A stretch of 64,000 nucleotides of DNA from JALORV01 sp963754065 (GCA_963754065.1 CAVWFH010000039.1:1-64000); one strand, 5' to 3'; positions 1-9,246 are shown, counted from the stretch's first letter. Program-made: numbers and translations. The notes: a model not told the origin generated them from the letters alone.

Positions 1-1
1 G

Positions 2-676
2 GCGGTCGAGTACGTCCATGCGTACTCGCTGGTGCACGACGACCTGCCCTGCATGGACAACGACGTGCTGCGCCGGGGCAAGCCAACGGTGCATGTCGCG
101 TTCGACGAGGCCACCGCCATGCTCGCCGGCGATGCACTGCAGGCCGAAGCCTTCAAGGTCCTTGCCGACGGTTCGCTGCCGGCCTGCCAGACGGCATCGC
201 TGATGCGCGAACTGGCGCATGCGGCCGGAACACAGGGCATGTGCGGTGGACAGGCGATCGACCTCGCCGCAGTCGGGCAGCACCTCGAGTTACCGGAGCT
301 CGAGCGCATGCATCGCATGAAGACCGGGGCCCTGCTGCGCGCCTCGGTGCTGATGGGCGCGCTGTCCGGCCAGGCGTCGATGCTGACGGAGTGCACGCGC
401 GAAGCGCTCTCGCGCTATGGCGACGCGATCGGACTTGCATTCCAGGTGGTGGACGACGTGCTCGACGTGGAAAGCAGCACCGATGACCTGGGCAAGACGG
501 CAGGCAAGGACGCGGCCCAGTGCAAGCCGACCTACGTTTCCGCGCTGGGGCTGGAGGCCGCTCGCGCACTCAGCCTGCGCCTGCGTGCGCAGGCCCTCGA
601 AGCAATTGCGGGCATCGGGCCACGCGCGACCCGGCTGCGGGATCTGGCCGATCTGATCGTGTGCCGCACTCACTGA
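2..676 (+). CDS. ispA: Farnesyl diphosphate synthase (IspA), 5'-truncated by the window edge
   Basis: Polyprenyl synthetase that condenses IPP with DMAPP/GPP to make farnesyl diphosphate in the cytosol. The reading frame is open from base 2 and gives 224 residues; the family is usually about 295, so roughly 70 N-terminal residues lie outside the window. Both Asp-rich Mg-diphosphate sites are present: DDLPCMDND near the visible start and DDVLD about two thirds along, followed by the GKTAGKD...KPTYV segment typical of IspA. dxs starts 7 bp downstream on the same strand, the usual ispA-dxs operon, which joins IPP supply and prenyl elongation. The family call is firm; product chain length is inferred from the family. 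Confidence 0.95.
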   Translation, partial: AVEYVHAYSLVHDDLPCMDNDVLRRGKPTVHVAFDEATAMLAGDALQAEAFKVLADGSLPACQTASLMRELAHAAGTQGMCGGQAIDLAAVGQHLELPELERMHRMKTGALLRASVLMGALSGQASMLTECTREALSRYGDAIGLAFQVVDDVLDVESSTDDLGKTAGKDAAQCKPTYVSALGLEAARALSLRLRAQALEAIAGIGPRATRLRDLADLIVCRTH

Positions 677-683
677 ATCGTTC

Positions 684-2579
684 ATGACCTCCTTGCTGCA
701 ATCGATTGACACACCGAGTGATCTGCGCCGCCTCGAGCGGGCACAGTTGCCGGCACTGGCGGATGAACTGCGCCAATACGTGCTCGAGTCGGTGTCGAAG
801 ACCGGCGGCCACCTGAGTTCCAACCTCGGCACCGTCGAGCTGACGATCGCGCTGCACTACGTGTTCGACACGCCGGACGATCGCATCGTCTGGGACGTCG
901 GCCACCAGACTTATCCGCACAAGATCCTGACCGGCCGCCGCGAAGGCATGGCGAAACTGCGCCAGTACGGCGGCATGTCGGGGTTTCCGCGCCGTTCCGA
1001 GAGCGAGTACGACACATTCGGCACTGCACATTCGTCGACCTCGATCTCCGCAGCGCTCGGCATGGCGGTGGCGGCGCGCAACCAGGGCATCGAGCGGCAC
1101 TCGATTGCGGTCATCGGCGACGGCGCGCTGAGTGCCGGCATGGCGTTCGAGGCGCTGAACAACGCAGGCGTGACCGAAAACATCCGCCTGCTGGTGGTGC
1201 TCAACGACAACGACATGTCGATCTCGCCGGCGGTGGGCGGGCTCAATCGCTATCTCGCGCGCCTGATGAGCGGGCGCTTCTATGCGGCCGCCAAGCAGGC
1301 CGGCAAGCAGGTGCTGAAGAATTTTCCGCCGGTGTTCGAACTGGCGCGCAAGCTCGAAGAGCACGCCAAGGGCATGGTGGTGCCCGGTACGCTCTTCGAG
1401 GAATTCGGGCTCAATTACATCGGCCCGATCGACGGACACGACCTGGATTCGCTGATTCCGACATTGCAGAACCTGAAAGAGCTGCGTGGTCCGCAGTTCC
1501 TGCACGTGGTCACGCGCAAGGGCCAGGGCTACAAACTCGCCGAGGCCGATCCGGTGCTGTACCACGGTCCCGGCAAGTTCGATCCCCAGGTCGGGATCAC
1601 CAAGGTCGCGGCGAGCAAGCCCACGTATACGCAGATCTTCGGCGACTGGCTGGTCGATGCAGCCACGGCGGATGCGCGGGTCGTCGGCATCACGCCCGCG
1701 ATGCGCGAGGGTTCGGGCATGGTGCGCTTCGAGCAGGAGTTCCCGGACCGCTATTTCGATGTGGGCATCGCCGAGCAGCACGCGGTCACGTTTGCGGCCG
1801 GACTTGCATGCGACGGCATGCGTCCGGTGGTCGCGATCTATTCGACGTTCCTGCAGCGTGCCTATGACCAGTTGATCCATGACGTGGCGTTGCAGAACCT
1901 GCCCGTCGTGTTCGCGCTCGACCGTGGCGGCCTGGTCGGCGCGGACGGCGCCACGCACCACGGCGCCTTCGACCTGTCTTTCCTGCGCTGCATCCCGAAC
2001 CTGGTCGTCATGGCACCCTCGGATGAAAACGAATGCCGCCAGATGCTGCATACGGCGCTGATGTGCGATGCGCCGGCGGCGGTGCGCTATCCGCGCGGCA
2101 CCGGCCCGGGCGTACCACTCGTACAGGAGTTCAAGGTGCTGCCGATCGGCCGCGGCGAGGTTCGCCGCACCGGCAAGGCCCGCGCCGGCCATCGCATCGC
2201 ATTGCTCGCGTTCGGTTCGATGGTCACGCCGGCGCTGGCCGCGGCCGAGGAGTTCGATGCCACCGTGGCGAACATGCGCTTCGTCAAGCCGCTGGATGTC
2301 GCGCTCGTGCAGCAGCTCGCGCGATCGCATGATGCGTTGGTCACGCTGGAGGAAAACTCCGTCATGGGTGGGGCCGGCAGCGCCGTGCTGGAAGCGCTGG
2401 CGGCGTCCGACCTGGAGCTTCCGGTACTGCAGCTCGGTTTGGCCGACCGGTTTGTCGATCACGGCGACCCGGCGCTGTTGCTGAAGGAATGCGGACTCGA
2501 TGCGGCCGGTGTCGCTGCGGCGATCCGCCGGCGCTACAGCGCCATCCTGTCCCCGGTACACCCGTCGACGGTGTCCTGA
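684..2579 (+). CDS. dxs: 1-Deoxy-D-xylulose-5-phosphate synthase
   Basis: Thiamine-diphosphate enzyme that joins pyruvate and glyceraldehyde 3-phosphate, the first step of the MEP isoprenoid pathway. The 631-residue length is normal. The ThDP motif GDGALSAGMAFEALNNAG is in the first third and the transketolase-type catalytic Glu segment DVGIAEQHAVTFAAG in the middle. The ATG at 684 lies 7 bp after the ispA stop, so the two are probably co-transcribed. ispH, the last MEP gene, is also in this window at about 54.9 kb but in another cluster. Nothing odd is seen. Confidence 0.97.
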   Translation: MTSLLQSIDTPSDLRRLERAQLPALADELRQYVLESVSKTGGHLSSNLGTVELTIALHYVFDTPDDRIVWDVGHQTYPHKILTGRREGMAKLRQYGGMSGFPRRSESEYDTFGTAHSSTSISAALGMAVAARNQGIERHSIAVIGDGALSAGMAFEALNNAGVTENIRLLVVLNDNDMSISPAVGGLNRYLARLMSGRFYAAAKQAGKQVLKNFPPVFELARKLEEHAKGMVVPGTLFEEFGLNYIGPIDGHDLDSLIPTLQNLKELRGPQFLHVVTRKGQGYKLAEADPVLYHGPGKFDPQVGITKVAASKPTYTQIFGDWLVDAATADARVVGITPAMREGSGMVRFEQEFPDRYFDVGIAEQHAVTFAAGLACDGMRPVVAIYSTFLQRAYDQLIHDVALQNLPVVFALDRGGLVGADGATHHGAFDLSFLRCIPNLVVMAPSDENECRQMLHTALMCDAPAAVRYPRGTGPGVPLVQEFKVLPIGRGEVRRTGKARAGHRIALLAFGSMVTPALAAAEEFDATVANMRFVKPLDVALVQQLARSHDALVTLEENSVMGGAGSAVLEALAASDLELPVLQLGLADRFVDHGDPALLLKECGLDAAGVAAAIRRRYSAILSPVHPSTVS

Positions 2580-2608
2580 CCTTGATTGCGTGGCCCCAGC
2601 CGGACGGC

Positions 2609-3346
2609 ATGAAGCCGATTGCGATCATCCAGCACGAGGCCGATGTCGCGCCTGGCAACTTCGAGCAGCATCTGCGCGCCCGCGGCCGACCCGTTGAGCT
2701 GATCCGCCTGCATGCGGGCGACGCACTGCCCGAGTCGTCAGCGCCGTATGCGGGTCTGTGTTCGCTCGGCGGCAACATGAGCGTGAACGACGATCTGCCC
2801 TGGATCGAAGCCGAACTGGAGTTGATCCGCAAGGCCGACGCGCAGGGCGTTCCGGTGATCGGGCATTGCCTCGGTGGGCAACTGCTCGCCCGCGCCCTGG
2901 GCGGTTCAGTCCATCGTGCTCCGCACGTGGAGATGGGCTGGGGATCGGTGGCCCTCGACGACGCGGCGCTCGCACGCGAATGGCTCGGGGACGATGCTGC
3001 GGGCGTCGAATTCTTCCAGTGGCACAGCGATACCTTTGAATTGCCGGCCAGTGCGCGGCGCCTGCTCACAGGAACCTGGTGCGCAAATCAGGCCTATGTC
3101 ATCGAGCGGCCGGGCTATGCGCACATCGGCATGCAGTTTCACATCGAGATGACGCCCGACCTGGTGCGCCGGTGGGCGGCTGATCCGGTCGCGGCGCGCG
3201 AGGTCGAGGCAGAGCGCCGGCGCACGGGTGGCCCGGCGGTGCAGTCACCGGAAGTCATGGTCGATCGTGTCGAAGCGAGGGCGGCCGGCATGTATCGGGT
3301 GGCAGCGCATCTGTATGACCGCTGGCTGCGCGCCGCGCGTGACTGA
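2609..3346 (+). CDS. Class I glutamine amidotransferase-like protein (GMP synthase-like GATase)
   Basis: Stand-alone triad-type glutamine amidotransferase domain of 245 residues, cytosolic. The nucleophile elbow GHCLGGQ places the catalytic Cys at about residue 87, and the His/Glu pair is in MQFHIEMTP about 60 residues from the end. Such domains release ammonia from glutamine for a partner, but no synthetase domain is fused or adjacent, so the acceptor is unknown. The ATG at 2609 is chosen because longer in-frame versions run back into dxs; a TTG at 2582 is a weaker alternative. It follows dxs by 29 bp on the same strand and may be co-transcribed. Confidence 0.85.
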   Translation: MKPIAIIQHEADVAPGNFEQHLRARGRPVELIRLHAGDALPESSAPYAGLCSLGGNMSVNDDLPWIEAELELIRKADAQGVPVIGHCLGGQLLARALGGSVHRAPHVEMGWGSVALDDAALAREWLGDDAAGVEFFQWHSDTFELPASARRLLTGTWCANQAYVIERPGYAHIGMQFHIEMTPDLVRRWAADPVAAREVEAERRRTGGPAVQSPEVMVDRVEARAAGMYRVAAHLYDRWLRAARD

Positions 3347-3358
3347 CAGAAGGTCGTG

Positions 3359-3724
3359 CTAGCCGCGCAGGCGCGCGGGTTTCCAGGTGTCGGCCCAGCG
3401 GCCAGCCCCGTACAGGTCTTCGACCTTCTTGGCCGGCATGTACGGGCACACGCGCTGATGTACGGCAGCCAGCAGCATCAGCTCGGACAACGCCTGCGGA
3501 TCGAGATTGAGGGTCGCGTCCTCGCCGCTCGAGATCTTCTCGAAGAACTGATTCATCTCCGGGTGTCCCCAGAGCAAGGTCAGTGACCGCGTGACCGCCG
3601 GGTAGCGCTGCTCGATCGCGGACTCGACCGCGCGGTCGGTCGATGCGCGTACGGTCGGGCCAGCCTCGACGGGTGGCTCGACGTTGCCTGAGAAGGCACT
3701 GAAACGAGAAGGGGTCGTGCGCAT
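3359..3724 (-). CDS. Hypothetical protein, 121 aa
   Basis: Small protein that I do not recognise. The first 30 residues are Pro/Ser/Thr-rich and low in hydrophobics. The rest looks like a compact helical domain with conserved-looking segments LTLLWGHPEMNQFFEK and CPYMPAKKVEDLYG. No signal peptide, membrane segment or obvious metal motif is visible. It converges with the amidotransferase gene, whose stop is 12 bp away, and stands alone on the minus strand with yajQ upstream after 217 bp. The coding call rests on the ordinary, non-repetitive composition of the domain and an ATG start. Confidence 0.6.
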   Translation of the reverse strand: MRTTPSRFSAFSGNVEPPVEAGPTVRASTDRAVESAIEQRYPAVTRSLTLLWGHPEMNQFFEKISSGEDATLNLDPQALSELMLLAAVHQRVCPYMPAKKVEDLYGAGRWADTWKPARLRG

Positions 3725-3941
3725 ACCGTATTCAGGGTAGACGATTTCTTCCAGTTCGAGTCGGCACGTTGATCAGCTTGGGTGAATCCTAGAACGTGCC
3801 GGCCAATGCACAAGTGACGGTAGGCGCGGCGGTCGATGGATTCAATTGCCAGCCGAGTGAGCGGCATGCACCCGGCGCCGGGCGGGGCAGGTTTGCCGCC
3901 CTCGCGGGAACAGTGGCCGTTGGCGACCGCCGGCCGGCGGC

Positions 3942-4427
3942 TCAGTCGCGGAAGTTCTCGAACGTCAACGGAACTTCGGTGATCTGCGAACGCAGCAGCG
4001 CAATGACCTCCTGCAACGTGTCCCTCTTGGCACCGCTGATGCGCACCGTGTCGCCCTGGATGCTTGCGCTGACCTTGAGCTTGCTCTCCTTGACCAGTCC
4101 GACCATCTTCCTGGCGAGCGTCGATTCGATGCCGTTGCGCACCTTGATCGCCTGCTTCAACTTGTCGCCGGACATCTTCTCCGGCTTGCCGATATCCAGC
4201 AGGCGAACGTCCACACCGCGCTTGGCCATCTTTGCCGTCAGCACGTCCCGCACCTGGCCGAGCTTGAAGTCGTCATCGGCGAACGCGGTCAGTTCGAATT
4301 CCTTCAACTCGATGCGTGCGTCCGAGCCCTTGAAGTCGAAACGATTGCTGATTTCCTTGTTGGCCTGGTCGGTCGCGTTGCGGACTTCGACCATGTCGGG
4401 CTTGCAGACGGCATCAAATGACGGCAT
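3942..4427 (-). CDS. yajQ: YajQ family cyclic di-GMP/nucleotide-binding protein
   Basis: Full-length YajQ (UPF0234) protein of 161 residues, soluble. The family has two RNP-like ferredoxin folds; members bind nucleotides and in some species act as c-di-GMP effectors. The diagnostic start MPSFDAVCKPDMVEVRNA and the segments NRFDFKGSDARIEL, GDTVRISGAKRDTLQEVI and PLTFENFRD at the C-terminus are all present. It is divergent from murB, whose start is 60 bp away. The family is certain; the ligand in this organism is not shown by sequence. Confidence 0.93.
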   Translation of the reverse strand: MPSFDAVCKPDMVEVRNATDQANKEISNRFDFKGSDARIELKEFELTAFADDDFKLGQVRDVLTAKMAKRGVDVRLLDIGKPEKMSGDKLKQAIKVRNGIESTLARKMVGLVKESKLKVSASIQGDTVRISGAKRDTLQEVIALLRSQITEVPLTFENFRD

Positions 4428-4487
4428 GAATCTTCTCCGGAGCTTGATCGCAGCGGAAGTCTATGCGCACGCCCCTACAATCCCCCG

Positions 4488-5507
4488 ATGCCCGTGCGCA
4501 TTGAATCCGACGTCTCGCTAAGACCGTACAACACCTTCGGGGTCGAGGCGCGCGCGGCCCACTTTGCGCGGGTTGCGTCGGTCGAGGAACTCGCCGGACT
4601 GGTCGAGGATCCGCACTGGCGCTCGATGCCGCGGCTGGTTCTCGGCGGCGGCAGCAACGTGCTTTTTACCGACGACTACAACGGCCTGGTGATCAAGGTC
4701 GAGATCATGGGCATCGAGGTGCTCGAAGCGCAAGGCGGTCGGCATCGGGTGCGCATCGGCGCCGGCGAGAACTGGCACGCCACGGTCGAGCACCTGCTGG
4801 AGCGTGGCCTGCCGGGCCTGGAGAACCTCGCGCTGATACCCGGCAATGTCGGCGCGGCACCCATCCAGAACATCGGCGCCTATGGTGTCGAGCTGGCCGA
4901 ACGATTCGAGTCGCTCGACGCCTACGACATTTCAAGCCACGCGCGCGTCACGCTCGACGCCGAGCGGTGCCGCTTCGGCTATCGCGACAGCATCTTCAAG
5001 CAGGAGCCCGGGCGCTACGTCGTGCTCGACGTCACGTTGTCGTTACCGGCCGCATGGAAACCGGTGGCCGGCTATGCCGACGTGGAAAACGAGCTGAAGG
5101 CGCGTCATTGCACCGACCCGCGGCCGCGCGACGTGTTCGATGCGGTCGTTGCGATCCGGCGTCGGAAGCTGCCGGACCCGGCGGTGGTGGGCAACGCAGG
5201 CAGTTTCTTCAAGAACCCGATCGTTCCGCGCGCGGCCCGCGACCAGTTGCGGGAACGGTTTCCGTCGCTGGTGAGCTACGACATCGGCGGGGGTCGTTGC
5301 AAGCTCGCTGCCGGATGGCTGATCGATGCCTGCGGCCTGAAGGGCCATGCCCGCGGACAGGCCGCGGTGTACGAGAAGCAGGCGCTGGTCCTCGTGAATC
5401 TCGGCGGGGCGACGGGGCAGGAGGTCCTGACGCTGGCGCGCGAGGTGCAGGAGCGGGTCCGGCAGAAATTCGGGGTCGCGCTCGAGCCCGAGCCGGCCAT
5501 CGTTTGA
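4488..5507 (+). CDS. murB: UDP-N-acetylenolpyruvoylglucosamine reductase
   Basis: FAD enzyme that reduces UDP-GlcNAc-enolpyruvate to UDP-MurNAc in peptidoglycan precursor synthesis. The 339-residue length fits the E. coli-type class. Visible segments are YNTFGVEARA, the FAD-binding LVLGGGSNVL, GNVGAAPIQNIGAYGVE, the YRDSIFK substrate loop, the proton-donor Ser in GNAGSFFKNP, and a C-terminal catalytic Glu in LEPEPAIV. The ATG at 4488 has no Shine-Dalgarno sequence; a TACAAT hexamer ends 6 bases before it, so the transcript may be leaderless. Confidence 0.96.
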   Translation: MPVRIESDVSLRPYNTFGVEARAAHFARVASVEELAGLVEDPHWRSMPRLVLGGGSNVLFTDDYNGLVIKVEIMGIEVLEAQGGRHRVRIGAGENWHATVEHLLERGLPGLENLALIPGNVGAAPIQNIGAYGVELAERFESLDAYDISSHARVTLDAERCRFGYRDSIFKQEPGRYVVLDVTLSLPAAWKPVAGYADVENELKARHCTDPRPRDVFDAVVAIRRRKLPDPAVVGNAGSFFKNPIVPRAARDQLRERFPSLVSYDIGGGRCKLAAGWLIDACGLKGHARGQAAVYEKQALVLVNLGGATGQEVLTLAREVQERVRQKFGVALEPEPAIV

Positions 5508-5524
5508 GCGACTCTGCGCGAAGC

Positions 5525-5549
5525 AAAAAAAGGCCCGCCGAAGCGGGCC
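5525..5549 (-). terminator. Intrinsic terminator downstream of argG
   Basis: On the minus strand a perfect 7-bp stem (GGCCCGC/GCGGGCC, 5532-5549) with a 4-base loop is followed by seven T (5531-5525). It lies about 195 bp beyond the argG stop and probably ends the argD-argF-argG transcript. The 237-bp stretch between murB and argG (5508-5744) shows no other convincing feature. Confidence 0.8.
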
Positions 5550-5744
5550 AGAATTTCGCTGCAATCTAGGCAGTCGTCGCAGCCGCCGGTCGGAGAGCTC
5601 GCTTGCGGTGAGGAGAACGCGCAGAGCACCGGCGGCCACGAACGGTTTTACTGTGGCACCAAATGCTTCGCCGTGCATTCATCCATATGGCTTGTGACGC
5701 CCATGCCGCGACCCAGGCGGCCATCGCCGAGGCAAGGCAAGCGA

Positions 5745-7085
5745 CTACTTCTTCTTGCCCTCGTCCGTCAGACCCGGCAGCGCAGGGCCAGATGGGCCTG
5801 ACAGCAGGCCGGCCTTGGCATAGGTCATCAGCTTGTCGCGCGTGTCGGTGATGTCGAGGTTGCGCATCGTCAGTTGCCCGATCCGATCCTGCGGCGAGAA
5901 ACTCGACTCGCCCTTTTCCATCGTCAGGCGCTCGGGCTTGTAGGTCAGGTTGGGCGACTCGGTATTGAGGATCGAGTAGTCGTTGCCGCGCCGCAGCTCG
6001 ATCGCCACCTCGCCGGTGATCGCGCTCGCGACCCAGCGCTGTGCGGTCTCGCGCAACATGATCGCCTGCGGATCGAACCACCGGCCCTGGTAGAGCAGGC
6101 GACCGAGTCGGCGGCCGTTGTCGCGGTACTGCTCGATCGTGTCCTCGTTATGGATGCCGGTCAGCAGCCGCTCGTAGGCGATGAAGAGCAGCGCCAGACC
6201 GGGCGCCTCGTAGATGCCGCGGCTCTTGGCCTCGATGATGCGGTTTTCGATCTGGTCCGACATGCCCAGGCCGTGGCGGCCGCCGATGCGATTGGCTTCG
6301 AGCATCAGCTCGACCGGATCGGTGAACTCAATACCGTTGAGGGCGACCGGCTGGCCTTCGTCGAAGCGCACGGTGACTTCCTCGCGCTTGATCACCACGT
6401 CGTCGCGCCAGAAGGCCACGCCCATGATCGGCTGCACGATGCGGACATTACTGGCCAGGTACTCGAGATCCTTGGCCTCGTGTGTGGCACCGAGCATGTT
6501 CGAGTCGGTCGAATACGCCTTCTCGGCCGACATCTTGTACGCAAAGCCGGCCTGCTTCATGAACTCCGACATCTCGGCGCGCCCGCCGAGTTCGTCGATG
6601 AAGTCCTGGTCGAGCCAGGGCTTGTAGATCTTCAGTGACGGATTGGCGAGCAGGCCGTAGCGATAGAAACGCTCGATGTCGTTGCCCTTGTAGGTGCTGC
6701 CGTCACCCCATATGTGGACGTCATCCTCCTTCATCGCAGTGACCAGCAGCGTGCCGGTTACGGCGCGGCCGATCGGCGTCGTGTTGAAGTAGGTGAGGCC
6801 GCCGGTCGAAATATGAAACGCACCACACTGAAGTGCGGCGATCCCTTCGGCTACCAGCTGCGCGCGGCAGTCGACGAGCCGAGCCTTCTCCGCGCCGTAC
6901 TCGAGCGCGCGGCGCGGTATTTCGTCGTAGTCGGGTTCGTCGGGCTGCCCGAGATTGGCGGTGTACGCGCACGGAGTCGCGCCCTTCTTGCGCATCCACA
7001 GCAGCGCGGCGCTGGTGTCGAGTCCGCCGGAAAAGGCAATGCCGACCTTCTGGCCGACGGGCAGGTGCTGCAGGATCGTTGACAT
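5745..7085 (-). CDS. argG: Argininosuccinate synthase (E. coli-type, long form)
   Basis: ATP-dependent condensation of citrulline and aspartate, the penultimate step of arginine synthesis. The 446-residue protein follows the roughly 447-residue E. coli ArgG closely: the N-terminal PP-loop GIAFSGGLDTSAALLWM, then YTANLGQPDE, GDGSTYKGNDIERFYRYG, YSTDSNMLGATHEAKDLE and RGNDYSILNT. The ATG at 7085 is preferred because it gives the normal MSTILQHLPVGQ start; a longer version would add nine unrelated residues. It is the last gene of argD-argF-argG, 48 bp after argF. Confidence 0.97.
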   Translation of the reverse strand: MSTILQHLPVGQKVGIAFSGGLDTSAALLWMRKKGATPCAYTANLGQPDEPDYDEIPRRALEYGAEKARLVDCRAQLVAEGIAALQCGAFHISTGGLTYFNTTPIGRAVTGTLLVTAMKEDDVHIWGDGSTYKGNDIERFYRYGLLANPSLKIYKPWLDQDFIDELGGRAEMSEFMKQAGFAYKMSAEKAYSTDSNMLGATHEAKDLEYLASNVRIVQPIMGVAFWRDDVVIKREEVTVRFDEGQPVALNGIEFTDPVELMLEANRIGGRHGLGMSDQIENRIIEAKSRGIYEAPGLALLFIAYERLLTGIHNEDTIEQYRDNGRRLGRLLYQGRWFDPQAIMLRETAQRWVASAITGEVAIELRRGNDYSILNTESPNLTYKPERLTMEKGESSFSPQDRIGQLTMRNLDITDTRDKLMTYAKAGLLSGPSGPALPGLTDEGKKK

Positions 7086-7133
7086 GATGGGGAGTGGGTG
7101 AGGGCGCACCACGTGCGCACAGGAATCAGCGCG

Positions 7134-8054
7134 TCACTGGACGTCGCGGCCAAGCAGCAGGTACTCCATCAGCGCCTTCTGCGCATGGAGCCGGTTTTCT
7201 GCTTCGTCCCAGACGACGGACTGGGGGCCGTCGAGAACGGCGGTGGTGACTTCCTCGCCGCGATGCGCCGGCAGGCAGTGCATGAAGAGTGCGTCCGGGT
7301 GTGCCACGCGCATCATGTCCTCGTCCACGCACCAATCGGCGAACGCGACGCGACGCGCCTCGTTCTCGGACTCGTAGCCCATGCTGGTCCAGACGTCGGT
7401 CGTCACCAGGTCGGCGCCGCGCGCTGCGTCCATCGGGTCAGCATGGATCGCGATGTGATCGCCGGCCGGGGCGAACCGCTGATCGAGCGCATAACCCGGT
7501 GGCGTCGAGACATTCACACGGAAGCCGAGCAGCTGCGCCGCTTCGATCCAGGTGTACGCCATGTTGTTGGCATCGCCGATCCACGCCACGGTGCGGCCCG
7601 TGATCGGGCCGCGATGCTCGAGCCAGGTGTAGATGTCGGCCAGTATCTGGCAAGGGTGGTACTCGTTCGTCAGGCCGTTGATGACCGGCACGCGCGAAAA
7701 TTCGGCGAAGCGTTCGATCTTGGACTGTTCGTAGGTGCGGATCATCACGAGGTCGACCATGCGCGAGATCACACGCGCCGTATCCTCGATGGGCTCGGCG
7801 CGACCGAGCTGCGAATCGCCGGTGGTGATGTGGATCACCGAGCCGCCCATCTGGTACATGCCCGCCTCGAACGAAACGCGCGTACGCGTCGAGGCCTTCT
7901 CGAACACCATCGCCAGCGTCCGGTCGCGCAGCGGCTGGTAGAACTCGTAGCGCTTGAAGCGTTCCTTGATGACGCGCGTGCGGTCGAACACCCACTCGAG
8001 CTCGGCGCGCGAGAAGTCGCGGAATTGCAGGAAGTGACGGATCGCTTCGGCCAC
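7134..8054 (-). CDS. argF: Ornithine carbamoyltransferase
   Basis: Transfers the carbamoyl group from carbamoyl phosphate to ornithine to make citrulline; cytosolic, normally a trimer. At 306 residues it is full length. The carbamoyl phosphate loop STRTR, the ornithine/carbamoyl segment NEYHPCQILAD and the catalytic HCLPAHRG are intact. The start is GTG at 8054, 4 bp after the argD stop, so translation is probably coupled. HPCQ in place of the enterobacterial HPTQ is common among betaproteobacterial OTCases. Confidence 0.97.
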   Translation of the reverse strand: MAEAIRHFLQFRDFSRAELEWVFDRTRVIKERFKRYEFYQPLRDRTLAMVFEKASTRTRVSFEAGMYQMGGSVIHITTGDSQLGRAEPIEDTARVISRMVDLVMIRTYEQSKIERFAEFSRVPVINGLTNEYHPCQILADIYTWLEHRGPITGRTVAWIGDANNMAYTWIEAAQLLGFRVNVSTPPGYALDQRFAPAGDHIAIHADPMDAARGADLVTTDVWTSMGYESENEARRVAFADWCVDEDMMRVAHPDALFMHCLPAHRGEEVTTAVLDGPQSVVWDEAENRLHAQKALMEYLLLGRDVQ

Positions 8055-8058
8055 GGTC

Positions 8059-9246
8059 TCAGGCGGCGCGCGCCGCCGGCACGAGGAAGGCGCGGATCAC
8101 CGGCGCCAGTCGATCGACGATCAGATCGGCCTCGGCGGCACTCAGGATCAGCGGTGGCAGCATCCGGATGACCTTGTCCTGCGTAACGTTGATCAGCAAG
8201 CCGGCCGCGAGCGCCTGCTTGACCAGTTCACCGCAGGGCCGGTCGAGTTCCACGCCGATCATCAGTCCCATGCCACGGATCTCGACGACCCCGGCAACGC
8301 CCGCCAGTTCGCGCTTCAGACCGGCGCGGATGCGGTCGCCCTGGGCGACGGCATTGGCCATCAGTCCTTCCGATTCGATGATCGCGAGCGTCTCGATGCC
8401 GGCGCGCATGGCAAGCGGGCCGCCGCCGAACGTCGTGCCGTGCTGGCCCGGTCCGAACACGCCGGCCGCACGGCCGCCCGTCAGCAGCGCGCCGATCGGC
8501 ACGCCGGAGCCCAGTCCCTTGGCCAGGGTCATTACGTCAGGCGTGATGCCGGCCCACTGGTGGGCGAACCACTTGCCGGTGCGGCCGATGCCGCTTTGCA
8601 CCTCGTCGATCATCAGCAGCCAGCCGCGCTCGTCGCACAGTCGACGCAGCGCACGCACGTAGTCGAGGTTCGCGACCTGGATGCCGCCTTCGCCCTGCAG
8701 CACTTCGATCCAGACGGCGCGAACACGCGCATCCGCTGCGGCCGCCCGCTCGACCGCGCCGATGTCGTTGTAGGGGACGCGGATGAATCCGCTCGGCAGC
8801 GGCTCGAAGCCCTTGCGTGCCTTGTCGCTGGCCGTGGCTGCGAGCGTAGCGAGCGTGCGTCCGTGCCAGGCGCGCTCCATGACGATCGTCTGCGCCTCGG
8901 GTTCGCCATTCTTGTGGCCGTACAGACGCACGAGCTTCAGCGCACCTTCGTTGGCCTCGGATCCGGAGTTTCCGAAGAAGACTTCCTGCAGACCCGACAG
9001 CGCACACAGGCGGTCGGCGAGCAATTCCTGCTCGCGCACACGGTAGATGTTCGAGGTATGGATCAGTCGACCGACCTGTTCCGTCAGCGCTGCGACCAGA
9101 CGCGGATGCGCGTGGCCGAGGCCGTTGACGGCGATGCCAGCCAGCGCATCGAGATATTCTCTGCCCTGCTCGTCGAAGAGCCGTGCACCCTGGCCGTGGG
9201 TGAAGGCGACCGGGAGCCGGTTGTAGGTGTTCATCAGGTGCGTCAT
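8059..9246 (-). CDS. argD: Acetylornithine aminotransferase
   Basis: PLP class III aminotransferase that converts N-acetylglutamate semialdehyde to N-acetylornithine, and often also acts in lysine synthesis. It has about 395 residues. Visible motifs are FFGNSGSEANEGALKL (cofactor binding), LMIDEVQSGIGRTG (Asp to the PLP ring nitrogen) and the Schiff-base Lys in TLAKGLGSGVPIGA. The start is set at ATG 9246, with GGAG 8 bases upstream; GTG 9255 and ATG 9234 are alternatives. It is first in the argD-argF-argG operon and has a terminator-like hairpin in its leader. Confidence 0.93.
   Translation of the reverse strand: MTHLMNTYNRLPVAFTHGQGARLFDEQGREYLDALAGIAVNGLGHAHPRLVAALTEQVGRLIHTSNIYRVREQELLADRLCALSGLQEVFFGNSGSEANEGALKLVRLYGHKNGEPEAQTIVMERAWHGRTLATLAATASDKARKGFEPLPSGFIRVPYNDIGAVERAAAADARVRAVWIEVLQGEGGIQVANLDYVRALRRLCDERGWLLMIDEVQSGIGRTGKWFAHQWAGITPDVMTLAKGLGSGVPIGALLTGGRAAGVFGPGQHGTTFGGGPLAMRAGIETLAIIESEGLMANAVAQGDRIRAGLKRELAGVAGVVEIRGMGLMIGVELDRPCGELVKQALAAGLLINVTQDKVIRMLPPLILSAAEADLIVDRLAPVIRAFLVPAARAA

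Noticed and set aside
570..2561. Long open frame antisense to dxs (663 codons)
   Set aside because: A mirror of the codon pattern of dxs in GC-rich DNA; composition is His/Arg/Gln-rich with no motif. The same applies to long antisense frames opposite the CoA-transferase (19453-21534), icd (33969-35519), the decarboxylase (11794-13089), clpA (37329-38669) and coaBC (42435-43529).
5550..5744. Small protein downstream of argG (52 codons ending at 5566)
   Set aside because: Trp/Arg-rich, no SD, no recognisable family, and it lies beyond the argG stop; likely chance reading.
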